Shown piece after piece: positions 18,640 to 28,516 of a stretch of DNA of 64,000 nucleotides. The stretch comes from AP-15 sp963703665 (GTDB lineage: Bacteria > Pseudomonadota > Alphaproteobacteria > ATCC43930 > CGMCC-115725). How positions within the stretch are numbered: position 1 is the first letter of the stretch; every line of letters starts with the position of its first letter. The notes beneath the pieces were generated by a model. That model was given only the letters and a program-made list of their open reading frames with translations. It was not told the origin of the DNA and did no database searches. The stretch covers positions 310,001 through 374,000 of the forward strand of contig CAVPFB010000004.1 of assembly GCA_963703665.1 (NCBI GenBank). Reading direction: 5' to 3'. A program made the translations under genes and the position numbers.

Positions 18640-19998
18640 TAACTTTGGTCCTCCGAGATTTCCGGATTTGATTCGTCGGGGCGGCGCTCGAACACGGCGA
18701 CGAAGAAGCCGTCGGTGCCGTGGCGCGCCGGGGTCAGGAACAGATAGTCCTCGCCGCCGGGGGAGGCGCCGCCGATCGTCTCGTGCCCAGGCGCGCGTCG
18801 CCGGCAACAGCGCGAAATCGGGCGTCGGCGGCGAGAAAGGCTTCGGCCTGCGCCTCGTCCTCCTCGCGCAACAGCGAGCAGGTGACGTAGACGAGCCGGC
18901 CGCCGGGGCGGACCAGCCGCGCGGCGCTGCGCAGGATCTGCTGCTGGCGCTCGACGAGCTCGGCGAGATCCTCGGGCTGCGAGCGCCATTTGGCGTCGGG
19001 GTTGCGCCGCCAGGTGCCGGTGCCGAGGCAGGGCACGTCGACAAACACCCGGTCGAAGCCGCCGGCGTGGCGCTTGACCCATTTGTCGTGTTCGCTCGAC
19101 AGCGCCCGGCGCTCGACATTGCCGACCCCGGCGCGGCGCAGCCGCAGGCCGGCGCGTTCGAGCCGGCGGGCCGAAACGTCGCAGGCGACGAGCTTGCCGC
19201 GATTGGCCATGCCGGCCGCCAGCGCCAAGGTCTTGCCGCCGGCGCCGGCGCAGAAATCGACGACCCGCATCCCGGGCCGCGCGCCGGCCAGCAGCGCGGC
19301 GAGCTGCGAGCCCTCGTCCTGCACGTCGAAGAGCCCGTCCTTGAACGCCGCGAGACCCGAGAGCGGCGCCCGCTTCGGCGAGCCGGAGCCCGACCGGCGA
19401 CCACGGCGTCGGCTCGGTCGTCGACCCCCTCGGCGGCGAGCGCGCGGCGCGCGGTTTCGCGGTCGGCCTTCAGCAGATTGACGCGCAGATCGATCGGCGC
19501 CGGCGCGTTGAGCGCCGCCATCTCGCGCTCCGAGGCCTTTGCCGAACACGCGATTCGAGATAGGGTTCGAGCCATTCCGGCACATCGTTCGCGACCGCAG
19601 CGCGGCATCTGCGGGATGGCGCAAGGTGCGGCCGCCGAGGCCGTCGACCAGCGCTGCCTCGGCGGCGCTCAGCCTTGCCGGGCGAAAGCGGTCGCCGTCG
19701 CAGCAGGCCGCGACCGCCTCCGGCCGCCAGCCCTCGACCAGCACCAGCGCGGCCAGCACCCGGCTGCGCGCCACGGTTTCGACGCGCGCCCCGGCCGACC
19801 CGCGCGATCCACCAGTCGAGCGCGGCGCGGTGCCGCAGCACGGCATAGACGTGGCCGGCGATCTGCGCCCGGTCCTTGGCGCCGATATAGCGCCGGCGGC
19901 GGAAATAATCGGCCGCGGCGTCGTCGGCCGGGCGCGCGCCGGTCTCGATTTCGCGCGAGGATGTCGATCGCGGCGGCGACCTGCGCACCGGGGGTCAA
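18639..19998 (-). CDS. rsmB: 16S rRNA (cytosine-C5)-methyltransferase, RsmB family, frameshifted
   Basis: RsmB methylates C967 of 16S rRNA. A TTG at 19998 starts TPGAQVAAAIDILAR. Pieces then give the NusB-like N-domain (ADYFRRRRYIGAKDRAQIAG) and the catalytic part VQDEGSQLAALLAGARPG, VVDFCAGAGGKTLALAAGM (SAM motif I), FVDVPCLGTGTWRRNPD (first Cys) and YVTCSLLREEDE (catalytic Cys), ending EDYLFLTPARHGTDGFFVAV. Breaks lie near 19953, 19800, 19545, 19395 and 18785. Stop TAA is at 18641-18639, overlapping the guaA ATG. The neighbouring guaB and guaA form a conserved alphaproteobacterial group. Confidence 0.88.
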
Positions 19999-20038
19999 GG
20001 CGCTCGCCGACGGTCTGGCTCGAACGACACTGGTCCTG

Positions 20039-20063
20039 TCTCCCCGCGAGCGGGGCGAGGGAG
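20039..20063. repeat. GC-rich palindromic element between guaB and rsmB
   Basis: CCCCGC-GA-GCGGGG (20042-20055) followed by CGAGGGAGAGG repeats the CTCCC..GGGAG design of other elements in the window. It lies in the 108-base spacer between guaB and rsmB. No T-run follows. Confidence 0.45.
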
Positions 20064-20106
20064 AGGATCGGCGCGCGCGTCGCCGCATCGCGGGACGCGT
20101 CGGACG

Positions 20107-21586
20107 TCAACGATCGGCCGGGTAGTTCGGCGCCTCGCGGGTGATCGCGATGTCGTGGACATGGCTCTCGCGCAGCCCGGCGCCGGTGATCCGGACAAAG
20201 GTGCAGTTCTTCTGCATCTCGCCGATCGTGCGGTTGCCGGTATAGCCCATCGCCGCGCGCAGCCCGCCGATCAGCTGGTGGACGATGTTGCCGACCGGCC
20301 CCTTGTGCGGCACCCGGCCCTCGACCCCCTCGGGCACCAGCTTCAGGGTGCTGGTCACCTCCTGCTGGAAATAGCGGTCGGCCGAGCCGCGCGCCATCGC
20401 CCCGATCGAGCCCATGCCGCGATAGTATTTGTAGCTGCGGCCCTGATAGAGAAACACCTCGCCCGGGCTCTCGTCGGTGCCGGCGAACAGCGAGCCCAGC
20501 ATCGCGCAATCGGCGCCGGCGGCGATCGCCTTGGCGAGATCGCCGGAAAATTTGATGCCGCCGTCGCCGATCACCGGCACGTCGAACTTGCGGCATTCGG
20601 CGACGGTGTCGACGATCGCGGTGAATTGCGGCACGCCGACCCCGGCGACCATGCGGGTGGTGCAGATCGAGGCCGGGCCGACGCCGACCTTGACCGCGTC
20701 GGCGCCGGCCTCGATCAGGGCGCGCGCGCCCTCGGCGGTGACGACGTTGCCGGCGATGACCTGGGTGTAGTTCGACAGCCGGCGGATCTCCCGGACCGCC
20801 GCGATCACCCGGTCGGAATGGCCGTGCGCGGTGTCGACGACCAGCACGTCGAGCCCGGCGGCGAACAGCGCCTCGGCGCGCTCGATCCCGTCGTCGCCGG
20901 TGCCGGTCGCGGCGGCGGCGCGCAATCGGCCGTGCTCGTCCTTGCAGGCGGTCGGAAAGCGCTGCGCCTTCTCGATGTCCTTGACCGTGATCAGCCCGAT
21001 GCAGCGATAGGCCTCGTCGACGACCACCAGCTTTTCGATGCGGTGCTGGTGCAGGAGGCGCTTGGCTTCGTCGCGCCCGACGCTCTCGCGCACCGTGACC
21101 AGACTCGTCCTTGGTCATCAGCTCGGCGACCGCGCTGGCGCGGGTCGCTGGCAAAGCGCACGTCGCGATTGGTCAGGATGCCGACGAGCCGGCCGGCCAG
21201 TTCCCGGTTGACCGCGCTCGACCACCGGAATGCCGGAGATGCGGTGATCGGCCATCAGCCGCAGCGCGTCGGCCGAGCGTCTCGTCGGGATGGATGGTGA
21301 CCGGGTTGACCACCATCCCGGCCTCGAATTTCTTGACCTTGCGGACCTCGTCGGCCTGCTGCTCGATCGGCATGTTGCGGTGGATGACGCCGATCCCGCC
21401 GGCCTGGGCCATCGCGATCGCGAGCGCGCTTTCGGTCACCGTGTCCATCGCCGCCGAGACCAGCGGGATGCCGAGCTCGATCTCGCGGGTGAGGCGCGTG
21501 CGGGTATCGGTGTCGCCGGGCAGCACCGCCGAGGCCGCCGGGACCAGCATCACGTCGTCGAATGTCAGCGCCTGCCGGATTTCCAT
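20107..21586 (-). CDS. guaB: IMP dehydrogenase, four +1 insertions
   Basis: GuaB oxidises IMP to XMP with NAD, the committed step to GMP. The ATG at 21586 follows GAGGAGG and gives MEIRQALTFDDVMLVPAAS. The CBS pair is then interrupted by +1 insertions near 21278 (CTCGGCCGAC), 21222 (CGCGGTCAAC), 21137 (CGCGGTCGCC) and 21108 (GAGTCTGGTC). After these the frame is clean: DVLVVDTAHGHS, KVGVGPASICTTRMVAGVG (active-site Cys loop), MLGSLFAGTDESPGE, and an end REAPNYPADR at 20107. The corrected length is 491 residues, normal. Together with guaA it makes GMP from IMP. Confidence 0.95.
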
Positions 21587-21650
21587 CCGCGCCTCCTCAA
21601 GCGATGACGGCGCACTATACACAAGCGCGCCGCGGTCAAAATCGATGGGC

Positions 21651-22363
21651 TCAGATATAGGCGCGGCGCGGCGGTTATGCGCGCCCGGCGGAACCCCTTG
21701 GCGACGACATAGGTCTCGGCCAATTCGGCGCGGCTCGCCGGCGGCTTGGCGTGGCGCAGCTCGGCGAACGACCGCTTGAGGCGGGCGAGCAACGCGCCTT
21801 CGGCGCCGCCCTGAAACACCTTGGCGACGAAGATCCCGCCGGGTTCGAGGAGTTCCTCGGCGACGGCGAAGGCGGCCTCGGCCAGCGCCACGATGCGCAG
21901 ATGGTCGGTCGCGGCATGACCGGTCGCGGCCGGCGCCATGTCGCTCAGCACGACATCGGCGCCGCCGCCGAGCGCCTGCCTGATCGCGCACCGCCGCCTC
22001 CGGGTCGCGCAGATCGGCGCGCAGCAACAGTGGCACCGGCGATCGGCGCGGTCTCGGCGAGATCGACGCCGACAACGCGGCCGCGCGGGCCGACGCGCTC
22101 GACCGCGACCTGGGTCCAGCCGCCCGGGGCGCAGCCGAGATCGACGACCCGGCGCCGCGGCCGCAGCAGATGAAAGCGCTGGTCGAGCTCGATCAGCTTG
22201 AAGGCGGCGCGCGAGCGGTAGCCCTGCCGGCGCGCCTCGGCGACATAGGGGTCGTTGAGCTGGCGCTGGAGCCATTCGGTCGAGGACGGCTTGCGCCGGC
22301 GGGCGCTGACGCAGCCGCACCGCCGGCGGCCGGTCGCCGGAGCCGCCGCCCGCCCTTCGCCAC
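21651..22363 (-). CDS. rlmE: 23S rRNA (uridine-2552-2'-O)-methyltransferase RlmE (frameshifted)
   Basis: RlmE (RrmJ/FtsJ) methylates U2552 in the 50S A-site. The GTG at 22363, two bases after the ppx stop, starts VAKGGRRLRRPAAGG. Pieces in other frames give DPYVAEARRQGYRSRAAFKL-like sequence, DLGCAPGGWTQVAVERVG (SAM motif I), VVLSDMAPAATGHAATDH, LEPGGIFVAKVFQGGAE and AELAETYVVAKGFRRA. Breaks lie near 22275, 22190, 22130, 22030, 21985 and 21663. The last correction gives an end AYI with stop at 21651. Catalytic Lys/Asp residues are preserved in DMAP and VAKVFQG. It is coupled to ppx and guaB in the same direction. Confidence 0.87.
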
Positions 22364-22365
22364 GC

Positions 22366-23514
22366 CTAGCCCTGGATCAGGTCGAACAGGATGCCCTCGC
22401 GCACGCCGCGGTCGGCGACGCGCAGCCGGCCGACCGGCCAGGTTTCGCAGATCGCGTCGAGGATGGCGCAGCCGCTCAGCACCAGATCGGCGCGCTCGCG
22501 CCCGACGCAGGGGCTGGCGGCGCGCCCGGCGAGGTCGAGACCGGCCAGATGCGCCGAGACCGCGGCGATCTGCTCGAAGGTCAGGCTGCTGCCGTCGACC
22601 AGCGCGCGGATATAGCGCGGCAACGCCAGATGAATGCCGGCGAGCGTCGTCACCGTGCCCGAGCTGCCCAGCATCTGCACCCGGCCGGTGCGGACATGGC
22701 GCAGAATGCGATGGGTGCGTCTCAAAGGCGCGAGCGCGACGGCCGCCTCCTCGACCATCGTGCGATAGGTCGCCGGGCGAGACCTCGCCGCCAAAGCGGT
22801 CGGTCAGGGTGACGACGCCCAGCGGCAGCGAGATCGAGCCCAGGATCTGCGGGCGCCGCCGGCGGCGATCGCGTCCGCCGGTCGAGCCGCACCCAGACGA
22901 TCTCGGTCGAGCCGCCGCCGATGTCGAACACGATCGCGTAGGGGATGCGCGGATTGAGCAGCGGGGCACAGCCGGAGACGACGAGCCGCGCCTCCTCGGC
23001 GGTCGAGATGATCTCGATCTCGATCCCGATTTCGGCGCGCACGCGGGCGAGAAACGCCTCGCAATTCGCCGCGCGGCGGCAGGCTTCGGTGGCGACATAA
23101 CGCCCGCTGGCGATGCGGCGAAAGGCGATCTTGTCGGCGCAGATCTTGAGCGCATCGAGCGTGCGCGCGATCGCCTCCTCGGACAGCGACGCCGGTCGCC
23201 GCCAGCCCCTCGCCGAGGCGGACGATGCGCGAAAACGCGTCGATGACGCGAAACCCGCCGCCGGCCGGCCGCGCCACCAGCAGCCGGCAATTGTTGGTGC
23301 CGAGATCGAGCGCGGCGACCGGGGCGGCGACCACTGCCGGGAGATGCTGAAGCCGAGTGGCGAATTCGCCGGTGATCGCCGGATCCCGCCGGATTGCCGC
23401 GACCGGCACGCACCCGCCCGCAGCGGAAGCAGCCCCGCCGCCCCCAATCGGTCCCGCGCTGCTGAGCGGCTTATGCACGGCCGCTACCCATCCTTGTTGA
23501 ACCCGACCGATCAT
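22366..23514 (-). CDS. ppx: Ppx/GppA family exopolyphosphatase (frameshifted)
   Basis: These enzymes remove phosphate from polyphosphate or pppGpp. From ATG 23514 the sequence reaches the ASKHA phosphate-1 motif VAALDLGTNNCRLLVA, then VRLGEGLAATG. Other frames give ADKIAFRRIASGRYVATEA, AEEARLVVSGCAP, VFDIGGGSTEIVWVRLD (phosphate-2), ISLPLGVVTLTDRFGG, MLGSSGTVTTLAGIHLALP (adenosine-type motif) and an end VREGILFDLIQG at 22366. Breaks lie near 23192, 22863, 22780 and 22725. The long Gly/Ala-rich N-terminal extension before VAALDLG is unusual. A shorter start at the GTG near 23478 is possible. It leads the conserved row into rlmE. Confidence 0.85.
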
Positions 23515-24404
23515 CGTAGCGCAGCCGCGATCGGATTCAAAACCCCTCAGATGCTGTCGATTGCCAAGCCGCCGATGTCACGGCGCAACAGGGATACGGC
23601 TCCGGTAGAACCCGAAGCCCGGCCCACGGCGGGAACGCCCGCACCTCCCGCTAGGACCGTCGGGTCGAACGAAAACTCGGCAGATCGTCGCCATACCCGG
23701 CCGCGTGACGATGCTTGAAACTGCGATCAACGGGCATCCGATGGGTCTCGGGAATTTCGCCTCTCGACCGGAGCGATCGCTGCGACACACGGATGATCGC
23801 GCAGGGACGCCCCTTGCGGCGCGGCGAACTTCGCCGATCGGCCAGGGTGCCACCAAAACGTCAAAAAGCGCAGCGGAAAGTCGAGAGTCAGCTGACGCGG
23901 CGCGGCGGCGTCAACGGCGCGACTGCCGGCCGTCGGCGTTGCGCCGCGACATCGGCACCGCCGCTTCGGACTCCAGCGAGAGAACATCGACGGCTGCGTA
24001 TCGCGAGCCGTTGCAGCCTGGCGCTCTCCCGAGCGAAAGATCCGCTTGCTGCACGGGCGCCGGCTGAGACAGCGGCGCCAACCGGCTATGCCACAGCCAA
24101 CCGATCGACGATGCGGCGGCGCGCCATGCGCCCGGCGTCGTCAGACCAACCGGCTCCGCACCCAACACCGGAATTTCGGCATTCCCGTGAACAGCGATCC
24201 GCATCGATGCGCGGAGCGGATCATCAGGCGGAAACATGAGGAACGCGATCGACCGCAACCTTTCTGGTCACAGCGAGAGAGCCCACTCGCGGCTGCCCCT
24301 ACTCACCGGCATTTGCCCTACTCACCGGGATTTGCCCTACTCACTGGGATTTGATTATGGTATTTGGTGCCCGCACGTTCCACCGCATCGCGCGCGGCGG
24401 CGCT
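23515..24404. other. 890-base region without a recognised gene
   Basis: No frame on either strand gives a known protein. A minus-strand frame near 24258-23911 starts MRSIAFLMFPPDDPLRAS but has no family resemblance or clear ribosome site. The right end holds a 3 x 19-bp tandem repeat just before tRNA-Gln. Upstream signals for ppx (minus) must lie at the left end. Confidence 0.4.
24297..24353. repeat. Three tandem 19-bp repeats
   Basis: Consecutive copies of CCCTACTCACCGGGATTTG are at 24297-24315, 24316-24334 and 24335-24353, each differing by at most one or two bases. The array ends 51 bases before tRNA-Gln and has no coding frame of its own. Confidence 0.85.
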
Positions 24405-24478
24405 TGGGGGATCGTCTAACGGTAGGACAGCGGACTTTGACTCCGCCAGTCTAGGTTCGAATCCTAGTCCCCCAGCCA
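24405..24478 (+). tRNA. tRNA-Gln (anticodon TTG)
   Basis: A 74-base cloverleaf with acceptor TGGGGGA/TCCCCCA, anticodon loop CTTTGAC reading TTG, T-arm CTAGG-TTCGAAT-CCTAG and encoded CCA. It marks the border where accessory catabolic genes begin. Confidence 0.95.
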
Positions 24479-24504
24479 ACCCTTCCGCCTAGCGTCCATG
24501 CCTC

Positions 24505-25026
24505 TTGCACATCCGTGCGGTGGTGGCGAATTTGACGGAGTTGGGTTCCGGAGGGAGGCTACAGATGCGGGCGCGGCTGCGTAATGCGACGCCTGTCATC
24601 ATCAGCCGTCTGCGTTCTCTCGCGAGCCTGGGTGCATCCCTATCGGCTTCGAGCGCCCAAACGCCGGCCGGGCCACCACCGCCCGGCCCGACCGTGACGC
24701 GAAGCGCTGATACCCGGCTTCTGGACCACATCGCCAGTGATCTGCAGACCGAGGCGAGCCGCCTGCCCAATCCAGACCTGGGCGGGTTCGCTGCCGACAG
24801 GGACAGCCGAGCACCGCACTTTTTCGTGCGACAGTTCAATAAGACAGCGCTGAATCTCGGCTCACGTGCTGATGTCTCGCAGCCGGTCGCGTACAATCCG
24901 CTGCTTCCGGCCAAGGGGGCAACCGCGAAGATCCTTATCGACGCGACTGCGCCCATCAAGGACAAATTCGAGCAGGCGCAGTCTCGCGACGTCGACCCGC
25001 GTCCGTTCGCGACCGATCTCTCTTGA
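24505..25026 (+). pseudogene. Possible 3' remnant of a UbiD-type decarboxylase
   Basis: A 173-codon open frame ends 12 bases before ubiX. Only its last 50 residues look like a real protein: QPVAYNPLLPAKGATAK followed by ILIDATAPIKDKFEQAQ and DVDPRPFATDLS. The IDAT signature with a following basic stretch resembles the C-terminal end of UbiD-like decarboxylases. The first 120 residues are low-complexity and probably not translated. Since UbiX makes the prenyl-FMN cofactor of UbiD, the neighbour supports this reading. I infer that most of ubiD has been lost. The frame could also be an unknown small gene. Confidence 0.35.
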
Positions 25027-25037
25027 GAGGACTGAGA

Positions 25038-25649
25038 ATGCCTGATGCAAGGCGGCGGATCATCGTCGGCGTCAGCGGGGCGACCGGGATTGTCTATGCC
25101 GCCCGCGCATTGGAAATCCTGCGGTCGATCAATATCGAGACTCATCTGATCGTCTCTAAATCGGCCGAGCTGATGCGCGCCTATGAAAGCGCCCTCAGCC
25201 GTAAGGATCTGGAGGCGATGGCCGACGTGGTCCATCCGATCAGGGACGTCGGCGCCACGATATCGTCTGGCTCGTTCGAGACCATGGGGATGCTGATCGC
25301 GCCCTGTTCGATGCGCAGCCTGGCCGAGATTGCTACCGGCGTTACCTCATCGCTGCTGACGCGCGCCGCTGATGTCGTCCTCAAGGAACGCCGGCGGCTG
25401 GTGCTGATGGTTCGTGAGGCGCCGCTCACGATCATCCATATCCGAAACATGGCGACGGTGACGGAGGCCGGCGGGATAATTTTTCCACCTGTGCCGGCCT
25501 TCTATTTTGGCCCGACGACCATCGACGAGGTGGTGGACCATTCGGTCGGACGAGCACTCGATCTCTTCGGCCTGAAGGTCGACACATTTCCCAGGTGGAA
25601 CGAAGAACTGCGGCAGAAGCAGCTGAAAGGCGAGCCTGCCGACGGCTGA
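25038..25649 (+). CDS. ubiX: UbiX family flavin prenyltransferase
   Basis: UbiX joins dimethylallyl phosphate to FMN to form the prenylated FMN used by UbiD decarboxylases. The ATG at 25038 has GAGAGGACTGAG upstream and gives 203 residues. The family pattern is complete: IIVGVSGATGIVYAARALE (FMN/phosphate loop), ISSGSFETMGMLIAPCSM near 78, LAEIATGVTSSLLTRAADV, and LVLMVREAPLTIIHIRNM with the conserved Arg-Glu-x-Pro. The end FPRWNEELRQ is typical of the catabolic (BsdB/PadL-like) branch. It sits after a possible ubiD remnant and before an SDR gene, so a role in aromatic acid decarboxylation is more likely than ubiquinone synthesis (inference). Confidence 0.9.
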   Translation: MPDARRRIIVGVSGATGIVYAARALEILRSINIETHLIVSKSAELMRAYESALSRKDLEAMADVVHPIRDVGATISSGSFETMGMLIAPCSMRSLAEIATGVTSSLLTRAADVVLKERRRLVLMVREAPLTIIHIRNMATVTEAGGIIFPPVPAFYFGPTTIDEVVDHSVGRALDLFGLKVDTFPRWNEELRQKQLKGEPADG

Positions 25650-25787
25650 GAGCGATCGCTGCGGCCACCCAGCCGGGACCAGCGCAAAGCGCTCAGCCCA
25701 GAATGGCGGTCGGGGACGTCGTCCCGAGGGTCCTCCGTTCGAAATCTGAGTAGGATGGAGCGGAAACAACACGGTAGGAATCGCGCC

Positions 25788-26627
25788 ATGGCCGAAATCC
25801 AAAGAGTAGCCATCGTGACCGGGGCGGCAGGCGGCATCGGCAGGGCGATGACTCGGGGGTTGCTGGCGGCCGGCATTCGCGTCGCCGGGGTCGATCGCGA
25901 CCGTGATCAGCTGGAGGCGCTCGCGGCGAGCGCGCGTGAGCAGGGAAAGGCCGCCGAGTTGCTGACCGTCCAAACCGATCTGACAGCGGACCTCGCCGCC
26001 GATCAGATCACCAGGGCCACGCGTGCCCGGTTTGGCCGGATCGACATCCTCGTCAACAATGCCGGTATCGGCCCGGGTGCGATCCGAGCGGATAGCTGGC
26101 AGCGCCCGCTCAAGTTTTGGGAGGTCACCCCGGATCAGTGGCGCCGCTTCGTCGCGGTCCACACCACCGCTCCGTTGGCGCTCGCGAACGCGGTTGTGCT
26201 TGAGATGACGCGCCAGGGCTGGGGCCGGATCGTCAACGTCACGACCAGCCTCGGAACAATGTTGAACGCCGGCTCGCCGGCCTACGGCCCGTCCAAGGCG
26301 GCGCTCGAGGCGCTCAGCGCGATCATGGCGAAGGACCTCGACGGCACCGGCGTGACCGTCAACGTTTTGGTCCCGGGCGGGATCACCAACACTGCGATGA
26401 TCTCCGACCAAGCGGGCTTCGCTCGCAACACGATGATCCAGCCGGCAGTGATGGCGCCGCCCCTCGTCTGGCTGGTCTCCGATGCCGCCGGGAATGTGAC
26501 CGGTCGGCGGTTTCTCGCCATCGATTGGGACCCCGAGCTTGCGCCCGAAAAGGCGGCGGAGAAGGCTGGCGCCCCGGTCGCCTGGACCAGCATCGCGACA
26601 ATGCCGATCACACCGAGCCGCGCATAG
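25788..26627 (+). CDS. SDR family NAD(P)-dependent oxidoreductase
   Basis: A classical short-chain dehydrogenase of 279 residues from the ATG at 25788. It has the cofactor motif VTGAAGGIGRAM near residues 9-20, the structural motif LVNNAGIG near 90, the catalytic Ser in NVTTSLGTM, and YGPSKAALEAL with the Tyr-x3-Lys pair. After the core, GRRFLAIDWDPELAPEKAAE is a tail also seen, in variant form, in the SDR at 52.6 kb. The substrate is unknown. An earlier in-frame ATG at 25755 is possible but adds only basic residues. It is transcribed with ubiX after a 138-base gap and is followed by an intrinsic terminator. Confidence 0.85.
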   Translation: MAEIQRVAIVTGAAGGIGRAMTRGLLAAGIRVAGVDRDRDQLEALAASAREQGKAAELLTVQTDLTADLAADQITRATRARFGRIDILVNNAGIGPGAIRADSWQRPLKFWEVTPDQWRRFVAVHTTAPLALANAVVLEMTRQGWGRIVNVTTSLGTMLNAGSPAYGPSKAALEALSAIMAKDLDGTGVTVNVLVPGGITNTAMISDQAGFARNTMIQPAVMAPPLVWLVSDAAGNVTGRRFLAIDWDPELAPEKAAEKAGAPVAWTSIATMPITPSRA

Positions 26628-26796
26628 CCGGCTTCTTGGGCGATCAGGCGAGAGCGACGCGATGGGTCGCCGTGGCGGCAAGCGCCGCGCCGCCGGCGAT
26701 CACGGAACTCGGCAACTCGCCCGATGTTTTTCATTCGGAGAGAGCAGTATCCCGCCCCTGCGGAATGTGGTCCCCCACCACGCTGCCTCACACCCG

Positions 26797-26831
26797 AAAG
26801 CGCCATGTCCCCCACGTGGCGCTTTCCTTTT
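26797..26831 (+). terminator. Intrinsic terminator after the SDR gene
   Basis: A 9-bp stem AAAGCGCCA/TGGCGCTTT (26797-26805 with 26817-26825) around a C-rich loop is followed by CCTTTT. It fits a Rho-independent terminator for the ubiX-SDR transcript. The A-run on the other side makes it possibly bidirectional. Confidence 0.7.
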
Positions 26832-26889
26832 CTCCTGTCGGCAATTCAGCCGAATAGCCCGCTCGCGGAAGAACGAGGAGGTTTCCCAA

Positions 26890-27181
26890 ATGTCGAGCGA
26901 ACCGGAAGGATGGCATATAGACGCAGCCGCCGCCATCGTGGGACGCAGAAGCCAAGACGTTTTCGTTTTTCTTGCACAAGCCCGGTTGCGAGCGCGTGTT
27001 GTGCATCCTGGCCATGGATGCGCTGGAGCAGGCGGCTCAGTCGAGCGACCTTTCGCTGCCGGCAATGACCCAAATATTCGATGCGCACCGGCTGATGATC
27101 GAACTCCGCGCCGCCCAGAAGTTGAACGCCGGGCTCATCGACGCCAATGGCTCCGTCCTGGTCGGTGCTGACGACATCTGA
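26890..27181 (+). CDS. Small protein, DUF1488-like (one +1 frameshift)
   Basis: A strong GGAGG stands before the ATG at 26890. The frame reads MSSEPEGWHIDAAAAIVG, then a break near 26971 (gene-strand CTTGCACAAG) is needed to continue as HKPGCERVLCILAMDAL and MTQIFDAHRLMIELRAAQ, ending DANGSVLVGADDI at 27181. About 96 residues. The closing DAxGSxLVxADD pattern and the central FDAHRxxIE motif resemble DUF1488 proteins of unknown function. This is a resemblance judged by eye. No membrane or signal segment. Confidence 0.5.
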
Positions 27182-27296
27182 TCTATGCCGGCCGTTCAGG
27201 GCCGTTCGGAGGCATCAAGGCTGCCCCTTGTGGCGGCAGATTTCACCACGGGCGACCTGCTGAAGCCGCGGCATGTCGCCCGCGACGGCTAACGGG

Positions 27297-28296
27297 TCAG
27301 CCGCCGGCCCCAATCGGCTGCGCCGCCAGCGCGTCGATCAGGGCTTGGATGTAGCCGTAGCAATAGGCGAAGGCGACGCCCGAGGGGTCTCGGCCGTCGA
27401 TCTGCGGCACGTGGTCGGGCATCAGCATGTATTGGTAGCCGACGTCGCGATAGGCCTCGATCGCGCGCGCCATGTCGATGTCGCCCTCGTCCGGAAACGC
27501 CTCCATGAAGTCGAGCCGGCGGCCCTTGATGTTGCGGAAATGCACGTTGAACAATTTGCCGCGCTCGCCAAACCAACGGATCACGTCGAAGATCTCGCGT
27601 GCCGGGTCGTCGAGCATCTCGGCAGACCGTGCCCTGGCAGAAATTGAGGCCGTGAAAGGGGCTCTCGTGCATCGTCACAAAGCGCTTCAGGCCCGTCGAC
27701 CGTGCCGAGCACGCTGGTGACGCCGCGATAGCCGGGCGGCGTATAGGGGTCTTGCGGGTGACAGGCGAGGCGCACCTTGGCCGCGGTCGCGACCGGCACA
27801 ACCGCGGCGAGGAAATGGTCGATCCGCTCCCAGTACGCGTCCTCGGAGACGATGCCGGCAGCTGTGGGCGGGCGCCGCCTGATCGGCGCGGCTCCAGCGA
27901 AACGCGGCGTTGCGCGAGCCGCCGCGCCCCCGCTCGCGCTCGGTGCGCGGAATGCCGATCAGGGTCAGGTTGTATTTCGCCGCCGGGATGCCGGCAAGCG
28001 GCGAGCCGCTCGATCAAGGCGCAGATGCTGTCGATCTCGCGCTGCCGCTCGGGCTCTTTTGCCAGCAGGATGTGCGGGCTCTCCTGTTCCTCGATCGGCC
28101 GCGACGACATCGGCAATTGCACCATGTCGAGCGAAAGCCCGAACGATTCGACGTGCTCGCGATGCCGATCGAGGTCGTCGAGGCTCCAATGATGCGGGTT
28201 GCCGGGCGGATCGACGCAGACATGGGTGACGCCGAGTTGTGCCCAGACCCGGTAGTCGGTCTCGTCTCGCGGCCTGATCTGGGTGCCGACATGCAT
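27297..28296 (-). CDS. Mannonate dehydratase (UxuA)-like TIM-barrel protein (frameshifted)
   Basis: UxuA removes water from D-mannonate to give 2-keto-3-deoxygluconate. The ATG at 28296 follows GGAGGAG and gives MHVGTQIRPRDETDYRVWAQ. Hallmarks are HESPFHGLNFCQGTV, VHFRNIKGRRLDFMEAFPDE and YMLMPDHVPQIDG, the metal-binding Cys/His/Asp set of UxuA. Breaks lie near 28007 (after LIERLAA), 27910-27860, 27693 and 27620; most are solved by dropping one base. The normal UxuA length is about 390 residues and this one is about 331, so it is a shorter relative and could act on another sugar acid. It is divergent from the binding-protein gene at 28.5 kb. Confidence 0.75.
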
Positions 28297-28516
28297 GACC
28301 GCTCCTCCGCCCCTTAGAGCAAAAACCCAATCGAGGTTGACCTTCACAGGGATTCATTCGAACTTTTCGAATTTCTGCAAGGAGCGCAAATTGGCGGAGG
28401 CGGCTGACCCGGTAGATTTGCGGACGGGCGGGTCGCAATAGGCCTCACCGAGGTAGATATCCGCGCCAAAATCAGCCGCTTCTACCGGAAAGATGCACAA
28501 TGATGATCCGGTCGCC

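Noticed and set aside
23911..24258. A 115-codon minus-strand frame in the gap before tRNA-Gln
   Set aside because: No ribosome site, no similarity and composition like non-coding frames; reported only as part of the empty region.
24297..24353. Tandem repeats as a possible CRISPR array
   Set aside because: The 19-bp units are directly adjacent without spacers and no cas genes are present.
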